38,057 bases of DNA, from assembly GCA_903913865.1 (NCBI GenBank), contig CAIWMU010000183.1:1-38057 (forward strand). The letters run 5' to 3'. This DNA is from an uncultured Verrucomicrobia subdivision 3 bacterium (GTDB taxonomy: Bacteria; Verrucomicrobiota; Verrucomicrobiia; Limisphaerales; UBA8199). Positions 9,401-16,600 of this stretch are shown here, in pieces. Position numbers and translations under genes: made by a program. The stretch's first letter is position 1. Each line of letters begins with the position of its first letter. The notes under the pieces are model-generated. The model was not told the origin of the DNA. It did no database searches and worked only from the letters and a program-made list of their open reading frames with translations.

Positions 9401-9594
9401 TCCTTGAAATAGCCGTTCGTACCATTCACAGAGTAGAAGGCTGCATTGTACGAGCTGAAGATCGTGGATGCATCCCTGGAACTGTAGGCGGATGATGGCA
9501 CAGACCAGAAAAACTGGAGCATCAGGCCCAGGCCCAACCAGGCAGCTTTGCTGATCCGGATTCCCCGTCGAACAGGTGCTTCCTTCTGCTTCAT
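6421..9594 (-). CDS. Secreted glycoside hydrolase family 76 protein with two LamG-Fn3 units
   Basis: 1057-residue exported multidomain enzyme. I chose the ATG at 9594 because it gives a basic N-terminus followed by a hydrophobic signal segment ending near VPSSAYS. An upstream start at 9636 would add 14 residues. The catalytic domain (about 35-365) resembles GH76, a family of endo-alpha-1,6-mannanases with an (alpha/alpha)6 barrel. The paired catalytic aspartates fit YNDD at Asp122-Asp123. Next come a LamG/concanavalin-like domain (about 374-580), Fn3 (580-670), a second LamG domain (670-897), a second Fn3 (900-985), and a C-terminal beta module ending GRRFYRLSSP. The two LamG domains share a stretch (GAGL..G....NDFG, then GNPDT) that points to internal duplication. 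The protein probably acts on alpha-mannan-like or related glycans outside the cell. No SusC/SusD or mannose regulator is nearby, so the substrate is inferred from family only. Confidence 0.86.
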   Translation of the reverse strand: MKQKEAPVRRGIRISKAAWLGLGLMLQFFWSVPSSAYSSRDASTIFSSYNAAFYSVNGTNGYFKDTQTGGIAYFWGQAEMIECVIDVWDWSNNPSCQGMITNLLNGFLKNNGSSWSYNIYNDDILWAVIAFARGGQATGRSNYCQIARSNFDTCYARAWDAKLGGGLYWRTDNASKNACVNGPGAIAAYLLYQIYGDTNYLAKAASIYAWERSTLFNPTTGAIYDNVGTNGVISTWASTYNQGTFIGAANFLGLTNDAKLAANYAMMNLSGGGILPEYGIAGNNSGFNAIFLRWMNRFMRNRNLQSIYRPWLQFNAAAAWNQRRLQDNLSWCQWTQPSPPGTNFYSWDCISSFSMLQAAEPTQIDPALAVPRNPVGHWSLDAGTGTIASNAAWNGNHMTLNGTIWNGLGRFGGCLSFNGSTSYAQIINPLANDFTISLWLKTTQTAGTPQWYNGAGLLDGDTPSNSNDFGTALVGGKFGFGVGNPDTTILSTTSVNDGAWHHCVATRLEASGKLSIYVDGNLQSTGTATKNTLNAPASLRLGAIASGNGFFVGSLDDIRVFDRTLTATDVAALYSSSMTAPSTAPTGLTAVGGNGKVRLTWSDAPLATSYNIKRSLVNGGPYTTVTNVVTTTFVNSGLPNNRTYSYVVSPVNAQGEGINSSQASATPSTLILWLKAESLSGTTNGAPVSSWPDLTGNGYDAIQTLNSNQPTYVTNAMNGLPALRFNSTNASHLWIYRPVQDDFTIILVCRSAQGIGTSLNFWEGAGLISGEQNGAVNDFGISLNANGQFLAGAGNPDTSIRSGTGFTNGQPHVVSFKRTRSTGFLTLYVDGAQVAAANGGTASLTAPNVLVLGAQGTLNNYFSGDIGELQIYGSALADADRQALERSLKCKYALTGGGTLPAPTGLTGTAGNRRVFLNWAASVGATTYTLLRSTNEGASYETVATDLPTCSHVDMGARSGQLNLYKVAANNTCGAGTASPVTSVLLPLPSLTVTTYSSGLSMSWPAWAVDWGLFYTTNLEPPTVWSPVTNTASTNSGQFSVAVPTTTGRRFYRLSSP

Positions 9595-9683
9595 GTTTGG
9601 AGCATAGGTGAATCGGGAGGGGAAGTCCTGTGGCATGAAATGGCCACGATTGAAGCCTTGATCATCACAAGGTCGCTGGAAGC

Positions 9684-9724
9684 AGCCGGCGCCCCGGTTC
9701 CCGCTGCGTAGGGAAGCCCCGGCT
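9684..9724 (-). terminator. Possible hairpin between sbp and the GH76 gene
   Basis: AGCCGG (9684-9689) can pair with CCGGCT (9719-9724), and inside it TTCCC pairs with GGGAA around an 8-base loop. It lies in the 146-base gap downstream of the sulfate-binding protein gene and upstream of the GH76 gene. No T-run follows on the minus strand, so it may only be a structured spacer or a factor-dependent end. Confidence 0.3.
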
Positions 9725-9740
9725 TGGCAACAGGCTGTGT

Positions 9741-10751
9741 TTACCGATTGGCTCGCTGGATCTGCTCGAAGGTCCCTCCCTCCGCAAAGTGCGTCTTTTG
9801 GGCCTTCTGCCAGCCGCCAAAGGCTTCATCGACCGTGACCATCTGAACCTTCGGGAACGTTCCAGCATGTTTTTGGGCGATGGATTCCAGTCGCGGCCGG
9901 AAGTGGTGGGTGGCGGCAACCTCCTGCGCTTCCGGGGTGTAAAGAAACTCCAGATAGGCCTTTGCCAACTCGGCGTTGCCACGGCGTTGGACGTTTTTAT
10001 CCACCCAGGCCACGGGCGGTTCGGTCAGAATGCTCAGGGAGGGTATCACAATCTCAAAGGAGTTTTTGCCGAGTTCCTTGATGGATAGGATGGCTTCATT
10101 CTCCCAGGCAATCAAGACGTCCCCGATTCCCCTCTGGACGAAGGTGGTGGTGGCTCCCCGCGCGCCGGAATCGAGCATCGGCACATTTTTGAACAGGGCT
10201 GCCACAAATTCCGCCGCCTTTTTTTCATCATTTCCAGATTTCTTCAGCCCGTAGGCCCAGGCGGCAAGGTAGTTCCATCGCGCCCCACCTGAGGTTTTCG
10301 GGTTTGGGGTGATGACCCCCACGCCGGGCTTTATCAGGTCGTCCCAGTCCTTGATTGCCTTGGGGTTGCCCTTTCGGACTAGAAATACGATTGTTGAAGT
10401 GTAGGGCGCGCTGTTGGAGGGGAGCCGCTTTTGCCAGTCGGGAGAAAGGAGTTTTCCCTTCTCAGCGATGCAGTCGATATCGTAGGCCAGAGCGAGCGTG
10501 ACAATGTCCGCATCGAGACCATCAATGACGGCCCGAGCCTGTTTTCCCGAGCCCCCGTGGGATTGCTGAATGACAAGGCGATCGCCCGTCTTTGCCAGCC
10601 ACTGTTTCGCGAAGATGATGTTCAATTCCTGATAAAATTCCCGTGTGGGATCGTAGGACGCATTCAGAAACCGGATATCCCGCCCGCAGATCTCCTGCTG
10701 AAAAATGGAAATTGTCAGGAGGGTTGTGAACAGTGCGAGAAGCCTTTTCAT
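9741..10751 (-). CDS. sbp: Sulfate/thiosulfate ABC transporter substrate-binding protein
   Basis: Periplasmic receptor for sulfate (or thiosulfate) of the Sbp/CysP family, normally delivering to the CysTWA ABC importer. The 336-residue length is typical. The ATG at 10751 ([12 protein letters not shown]) gives a clean signal peptide ending near [17 protein letters not shown], where mature family members begin. Family landmarks are [40 protein letters not shown], the [16 protein letters not shown] segment, and [13 protein letters not shown]. An in-frame start at 10772 adds 7 residues and looks wrong. It lies 42 bases downstream of the porin gene and is probably in the same transcript. No permease or ATPase gene is in the window, so its transporter must be encoded elsewhere. 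Sulfate rather than another oxyanion is inferred from family. Confidence 0.9.
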   Translation of the reverse strand: MKRLLALFTTLLTISIFQQEICGRDIRFLNASYDPTREFYQELNIIFAKQWLAKTGDRLVIQQSHGGSGKQARAVIDGLDADIVTLALAYDIDCIAEKGKLLSPDWQKRLPSNSAPYTSTIVFLVRKGNPKAIKDWDDLIKPGVGVITPNPKTSGGARWNYLAAWAYGLKKSGNDEKKAAEFVAALFKNVPMLDSGARGATTTFVQRGIGDVLIAWENEAILSIKELGKNSFEIVIPSLSILTEPPVAWVDKNVQRRGNAELAKAYLEFLYTPEAQEVAATHHFRPRLESIAQKHAGTFPKVQMVTVDEAFGGWQKAQKTHFAEGGTFEQIQRANR

Positions 10752-10793
10752 ATTGGATCCAAGATACACCAATTGGCTGGATGGGGGAATACC

Positions 10794-12389
10794 TTAGAAT
10801 GTCAGATTGATTCTCGTAAACAGAGTGTTCTCCTCTCCACGTTCGGTGGATGCCATGCTGCCGGCGCCCGCCTGATCGAACGAAATATGGGAGTAACTGC
10901 CGCTGATCCGGAGATTCTGGTTCAAATGCCAGTTCACCCCTGCGGCCCATTCGTGGGCCCCTCCAGAAGAAGTTGACGGGTCGGCAACATAAGAGAAGGC
11001 AGAATCGTCGAGATGGATCGCTGCATAGCGGGCCACCAACTGCCATGCACCCCAGTGGCCGGTCTTTGGATTGAACGGGTTTCGTGGAGTCAACCCGCTC
11101 CAGTCTGCATCCTCCCCGGTCAACACCCAACCGCCTGAAAGTTGCCAGGCGGTGTTGTTGAGGGTGCTCCGCTGCCAGTTCCCCGATTCCGGAATTCCCA
11201 CATCCTGATGGGATACAGCATACTCGGCCAGGAGGCCAAGCGGGCCAAGGTTATAGCGGGCCTGTGGGGTCGTCCTCCAGTGGCAGTCCTCAGCCACTGT
11301 CCCTGGACGGAATGTGAAAAAGGGGTGCTGGGATGGGGTCCCGTAGCAACTGGCCAGAGCTTGGGCATTTGTGTCCTGCAGGAAACTGTAGCTGCCACCC
11401 AAGCCGACCCCCAAACCGTTCAGGCTCTTGTAATTCCCCCCCTTGAACGGTTCGAAGAACACACGGCCTGCGAAAGCTCCGCCAGCATCGAAGCCGCTGT
11501 TATTCGAGATGCGTCCATCACCCACGCCTGTAAAGATGCCTGCGGCATAACTCGCCTTGCCACCAACGAAGGTTCCGTGGAGTTCCGTTCCCAGATCGCG
11601 ATTGGGAACCAGCGACGATGGAAATGCACGCTCAATGAAGGTGGTTTCCCGCTCCAGTTGGAGTTGCTCCAACCCCAAGGGCGGCTTGAATTTGCCTGCT
11701 CTCACCTGAAGTCCGGCAGAGTAGCGATAATTCAGATAGGCGTCCACGATCTGGGGATCTCCAGTTCCGCCGAAATCAGGAATGAACAGGAAATCGAAAT
11801 CGCTGAAGAGTGTTCCCTGTAGAATCGGCTGGGCACGCCGCAACAGGAATCCCTTGTTGTTGTTGGGGTGGTCGTCGCTCAGGGTTGTGCGTGAGTCAAG
11901 TTGCAGGGTTCCCCGCAGGGCGACTTTGAATTGGTCGTCGGAGGATGAGATTGAGAACCCCTTCTGGTCGAATGTGAGCCTTGGGTTAGGGACCGGTTGC
12001 GTAGCGTGGATTTGCTGGTTCGAGATGCTTGTTGATGAAACTACGGGTAGAACCAACGGCTGATTCCCCAGCACGGCCGTGGTGTTGGTGGAGGGTGGGG
12101 CAGCTTGTTGCTCGGAGCGTTTAAGCTTCTGCTCCAGTTGTTCAACCTTTTGGCGCAGGATCTGCAGTTCTGCCGCCAAAGCGGAAGCGTCCTGTGCGGA
12201 TGCCTGGTGAGAGGTAAGAACCGCCAAAGCAAGGACGAACCCCAACGGTCGGTGAACAACGGAGAGTGTCAGCCCAGTCTGGTGGAGACAGCTCGTTGGT
12301 TGGCCCCCGGCGTGAGCAGGGGGGCATGGTTGGGCGGGAGCCAATATGTCTTTGTGTTGCACTTTTGATTCAGGAGCCACAATTGCCAA
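10794..12389 (-). CDS. Outer-membrane porin, OprO/OprP (phosphate-selective porin) family
   Basis: Outer-membrane beta-barrel of the porin O/P type, a family known for anion (phosphate or polyphosphate) selectivity. The N-terminal region has a signal-like segment (PLGFVLALAVLTSHQASAQ) followed by a short coiled coil rich in Leu/Gln/Lys (AELQILRQKVEQLEQKLKRSEQQ), as in trimeric porins. The barrel begins around FKVALRGTLQLDSR. Family-like motifs are LLRRAQPILQGTLF, DAYLNYRYSAGLQVRAGKFKPPLGLEQL and the C-terminal NTLFTRINLTF, which ends in the expected aromatic Phe. The start is uncertain. The frame is open to a TTG at 12389, which places about 47 odd residues before the signal peptide, and GTG codons lie a few residues further in. 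No ATG is in frame near the signal peptide. Sulfate-binding protein follows directly, suggesting an anion-uptake role. Confidence 0.86.
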   Translation of the reverse strand: MAIVAPESKVQHKDILAPAQPCPPAHAGGQPTSCLHQTGLTLSVVHRPLGFVLALAVLTSHQASAQDASALAAELQILRQKVEQLEQKLKRSEQQAAPPSTNTTAVLGNQPLVLPVVSSTSISNQQIHATQPVPNPRLTFDQKGFSISSSDDQFKVALRGTLQLDSRTTLSDDHPNNNKGFLLRRAQPILQGTLFSDFDFLFIPDFGGTGDPQIVDAYLNYRYSAGLQVRAGKFKPPLGLEQLQLERETTFIERAFPSSLVPNRDLGTELHGTFVGGKASYAAGIFTGVGDGRISNNSGFDAGGAFAGRVFFEPFKGGNYKSLNGLGVGLGGSYSFLQDTNAQALASCYGTPSQHPFFTFRPGTVAEDCHWRTTPQARYNLGPLGLLAEYAVSHQDVGIPESGNWQRSTLNNTAWQLSGGWVLTGEDADWSGLTPRNPFNPKTGHWGAWQLVARYAAIHLDDSAFSYVADPSTSSGGAHEWAAGVNWHLNQNLRISGSYSHISFDQAGAGSMASTERGEENTLFTRINLTF

Positions 12390-12682
12390 AGGCCAGATAT
12401 TTGTGGCGGCTGCATCTATGCGTCAGCCTCCACTCTGGCGCGGAGCGCATGATCAGGGATCTTAAACCAAATGTCGATATCGATTATCAAAAAAATAGTT
12501 CAGAAGAGCAGTTGCCTCTCCGCGTGACTGGTGAGTGTGCTTGAGAACCGGATTTGCGCGTATGCATTCGGGCATGAGGACTTTCTATCGCTTGACAGGC
12601 TCTGGTCCGTTTGTTTCCCTCGACTGGAAGCCGTGCGAGGCTCCATTTGGGAGAATTCTGGCGCATTGGCAACCCAAGGCAA
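12390..12682. other. Divergent intergenic region, porin (-) / URO-D protein (+)
   Basis: About 290 bases that should hold both promoters. A 10-bp perfect palindrome, TCGATATCGA, lies at 12474-12483 in an AT-rich patch, 85-95 bases upstream of the porin frame. It could be an operator, but no regulator family can be named. A perfect TTGACA at 12592-12597 has no acceptable -10 at 16-18 bases. Open frames here (for example 12535-12840 plus) are incidental. Confidence 0.4.
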
Positions 12683-13687
12683 ATGAGCATGAACCATGTG
12701 GAACGGTTTCGGGCTGTGATGAACTTTCAGGACGTGGACCGGCTGCCGCGATGGGAGTGGGCCATGTGGTGGGACGAAACCATTTTGCGATGGCACCGGG
12801 AGGGATTGCCAGCTGGATTGAGCTTTTCCCGGGTCATTGAAGTCTCCGACTATTTCGGCCTGGACCCTTATCAACAATTTTGGTTCAGCACCACGGATGC
12901 CACAATTGAGGCCACCCAGCACCATGTCGAAGGGATCGTATCGAACATGGATGATTACCTGAGGCTGCGACCGCAGTTGTTCCCCCCGCACAACGCAGCG
13001 ATATCGGCAATGGACGCATGGGGTCGGCGGCAGAAGGAGGGTTCTGCAGTTGTGTGGTGCACCCTGGAAGGCTTTTTTTGGTTTCCCCGAACGCTGATGG
13101 GCTTCGAGAAACTGATGTTTGCGTTTGTTGACCAGCCGGAGCTTCTGCACCAGATTAATAGTGACTTGCTGGACTTCAATTTGCGCCTCCTGGACCAGTT
13201 TCTTCCTCTGTGCGTGCCCACATTCATGACGATTGCCGAGGATATGTCCTACAACCATGGGCCGATGATTTCCCGAAAAACCTTCGAGGCGTTCGTCGCA
13301 CCCTATTATCGCATTCTGATCCCCCGCCTGCAGGAGCGTGGAATCATCCCGATCGTTGACACAGATGGAGATGTCACCCTGCTTGTGCCCTGGTTGAGGG
13401 AGCTTGGTGTGAAGGGGGTGCTGCCGTTGGAGCGCCAGGCGGGGGTGGATGGGATGTTGCTGCGGGAAAAGTTCCCCGAGCTGTTGATGGTGGGACACTT
13501 TGACAAGATGACGATGCCCCGTGGGGAGGCAGCGATGCGGGCAGAGTTTGAGCGGTTGCTGCCGTTGATGAAGCGGGGCGGATTTATTCCCAGTGTGGAC
13601 CATCAGACCCCCCCGGGAGTGTCTCTTGCGCATTACAGGACTTACCTTGAACTTCTGACAGAATACACCAGCATGGCCCGGTCTTAA
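12683..13687 (+). CDS. Uroporphyrinogen decarboxylase (URO-D) superfamily protein, not HemE
   Basis: 334-residue TIM-barrel protein of the URO-D/corrinoid methyltransferase superfamily. It matches the divergent group common in Verrucomicrobiota and Planctomycetes rather than heme-biosynthetic HemE. Features include the N-terminal MNHVERFRAVMNFQDVDRLP, a mid-protein EDMSYNHGPMIS, IPIVDTDGDVTLLVPWLRELG, and a C-terminal GGFIPSVDHQTPPGVSLAHY. Two ATGs (12683 and 12689) are both plausible. Longer frames upstream to 12611 add unrelated residues. The stop is only 5 bases from the start of the GH106 gene, so the two are translationally linked. The reaction is unknown. Superfamily members either decarboxylate tetrapyrroles or move methyl groups to cobalamin, and the tight link to a glycosidase suggests some role in handling released sugars or methylated glycan products. 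That last point is inference. Confidence 0.85.
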   Translation: MSMNHVERFRAVMNFQDVDRLPRWEWAMWWDETILRWHREGLPAGLSFSRVIEVSDYFGLDPYQQFWFSTTDATIEATQHHVEGIVSNMDDYLRLRPQLFPPHNAAISAMDAWGRRQKEGSAVVWCTLEGFFWFPRTLMGFEKLMFAFVDQPELLHQINSDLLDFNLRLLDQFLPLCVPTFMTIAEDMSYNHGPMISRKTFEAFVAPYYRILIPRLQERGIIPIVDTDGDVTLLVPWLRELGVKGVLPLERQAGVDGMLLREKFPELLMVGHFDKMTMPRGEAAMRAEFERLLPLMKRGGFIPSVDHQTPPGVSLAHYRTYLELLTEYTSMARS

Positions 13688-13692
13688 ATAAT

Positions 13693-16600
13693 ATGAAGCA
13701 CTTGTTTTATTGTCTCCTGGTTGTGGTGGCCTTATGCGGGCCCCGTGCCTCCGCCGGATTCAACCTCGAGGAGGGGTTCCAGCATCCGCCCGACTCCACA
13801 CGCCCGTGGTGCTACTGGTATTGGATCAGCGACCAGATCAGCCGGGAAGGGATCACACGGGATCTTGAGTCGATGAAGAGGGTGGGGATTGGCGAGGCGT
13901 TCATCGGGAATATTTTTCTCGATGACACGAAACCGGGGATGGTGAAGGTGCTGACGCCCGAGTGGTGGGGCATGGTGGAGCACGCCATCCGGGAGGGCGG
14001 GCGGCTGGGGGTGGATATTGGAATGTTCAACTGTCCGGGATGGAGCCAGTCCGGAGGGCCCTGGATTCAGAGCACAAACTCAATGCGACGAATCAGTTGT
14101 GTTGAGAAAAGGGTTGCGGGTCCCGGTCGGGTTGACCTTGAGCTGAAGGCCCCATCTGAGAACTTTCAACCTCTTGGGCTGATTGCTTTTCCGGCCCCTT
14201 TGGAGGATGGATCAGGACTTACCACAAAAAATTCCACTCTGACTTGCTCCCCCGGATTGGATCATCCGGAACGAATTCTGGATGGGGACCCTTCGACCGT
14301 TGTATCGTTGCCGACGGGGCATGACCAATATGCCTTTGAGTTTGCCACTCCGAAGCCGGTGACGATTCGATCGATTGTCATCGAGCCCGCAAAGACAGAT
14401 TTTTCGATGAAGTGTGAATTGTGGGTGGAGGAGGGGGGCAAATTCCGATCCTTGCGGAGCTTCATTGTGGACCGCTCAAACAACAGCATCGGGGTCGGGT
14501 TCATGCCCTATGGGGCGGTCGCCATTTCGCTGGAACCAGCGACCGGTTCCCGATTTCGGCTGGTTTGCAACTCCCTTCAAGGCAGGCCTGGGATTGCAGA
14601 TGTGCGCCTAAGTGGTGCCGCGCGTATGGAGCGATATGTCGAAAAGCAGTTGGGCAAGATGCATCCCACCCCGCTCCCAAACTGGGACACATATCTCTGG
14701 AACACCTCTCCTGAACCGGGCGCACCGGGCCTGGCGGTGCCTCCACGAGCCGTGATCGATCTGGCTGGAAAGTTGTCCGCTGACGGTAAATTGAGCTGGG
14801 AAGTTCCTGCCGGGGAGTGGGTGGTTCTGTGGACCGGTTTGGTGCCCACCGGGACCCGAAATGCTCCAGCATCCCCGGAAGGACAGGGCTTGGAGGTGGA
14901 CAAAATGAACCGGACGGCCCTGCGGGACCACTTTAAAGCATTCATCGGCCAACTGCTGGAGCGGATGAAGCCGGAGGATCGCAAGGCGCTCAAGCACGTC
15001 GTGGCCGACAGCTACGAGATGGGAGCCCAGAACTGGACGGACGGATTCGCCGGACGTTTTGAAAAGCGTTACGGTTATGATCCACGTCCCTGGCTGCCTG
15101 TGATGACGGGACGCCTGGTGGGCAGTTCGGACGAGTCTGAACGATTCCTTTGGGATCTGCGTCGATTGGTGGCCGATTTGGTTGCGACGGAATATGTGGG
15201 AGGCCTCCGTGAAGCCTGTGCTAAAAATGGCCTCAAGCTATGGCTCGAGAATTACGGGCATTGGGGATTTCCGGCAGAATTCCTCCAATATGGGGGGCAG
15301 GCGGATGAGGTTTCCGGCGAGTTCTGGGCCACCGGGGATCTCGGGAGCATCGAATTGCGCTGCGCATCCTCAGCTGCGCACACCTATGGGAAGCCGGTGG
15401 TGCACGCCGAAGCCTTCACCAGTTCCGTGCAGTTCGAGAGCACTCCATGGTCGTTGAAGAAGCGGGGGGATTGGGGACTCACGGAGGGGATCAATCATTG
15501 GGTGCTCCATGTTTACATTCACCAGCCGTGGGAGGATCGAGTTCCGGGGGTGAACGCCTGGTTCAGCACCGAGTTTAACCGGCACAACACATGGTTTGAG
15601 CAGGGGCGAGCCTGGATCGACTATTACCGTCGCTGTTGCTTCCTGCTGCAGCAGGGCAGACCGGTCGCAGATGTTGCCTACTTCATCGGGGAGGATGCTC
15701 CCAAGATGACCGGCGTTCGTAATCCAGCCCTACCTGCGGGATACAACTTTGACTATATCAATGCTGAGGTCATTGAGTCGCGTTTGAAAGTGAGGGATGG
15801 CCGATTCACCCTTCCGGATGGCGTCTCCTATTCGCTGCTGGTCCTGCCGGATCTAAAAACAATGCGGCCAGGCTTGGCGAAGAAACTCCGCGATCTGGTG
15901 CATGATGGCGGGACCATAGTCGGATCTGCGCCGGAGAGATCCCCAAGCAGAGAGGGATTTCCCCAATGCGACAAGGAAGTGCGGAAAATTGCCGGGGAGA
16001 TCTGGGGGGGATCCCCCGAATCCACGGGAACGAGTCCCTCGAAGGCTTTTGGTAGAGGTCGGGTGTTCTTACCGGGTGACCTCGAACCGGTGCTGAAATC
16101 GATGGGGGTTGGACCGGATGTTTCCGGGGTGAATTCCAAAAAGGTTCTGTGGACGCACAGGGCTTCAGCGGATACAGATATTTACTTTCTGAGCAACCAA
16201 TCGGAGCAGGATCTTTCAATCTCACCGGTTTTCCGGGTCAGGGGCAGGAGCGTCGAGTTGTGGAATGCCGTCAGGGGGGGGATTTCTCCCGCACCGTTTT
16301 TTGAGGGGACACCTGAAGGAACTCGTGTCGGTCTGCAACTCGCAAGCCGCGAGTCTGTATTTGTCGTGTTTCGTGGAACAGCCAGGCCCGACCTCGCGGT
16401 GAGGGAGCTTCGTTTGGACGGCAAACTCGTGCGAAGTCTGGACGGGGCTACCGTTTCTGAAGGTCGGCCGTTGGCAGGGGAAGATCAGGTGAACACATTC
16501 ACCATGGCAGGCTGGGTGAACCCGCGAGCCAAGATCGGGATGCCGGGCGAGGCGGATGATGGGGTGTTTTTGCATGTTCCAAGGAATGAGGCGGTGGTGG

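Noticed and set aside
12592-12620. Perfect TTGACA upstream of the URO-D gene as a promoter
   Set aside because: At 16-18 bases downstream there is only TTCCCT-like sequence, with no -10 element.
12500-13633. 377-codon minus-strand open frame opposite the URO-D gene
   Set aside because: The plus strand encodes a clear URO-D-family protein. The minus product has no recognisable motif.
16003-16017. GGGGGATCCCCC palindrome as a terminator or regulatory site
   Set aside because: It lies inside the GH106 coding frame and has no loop or T-run.
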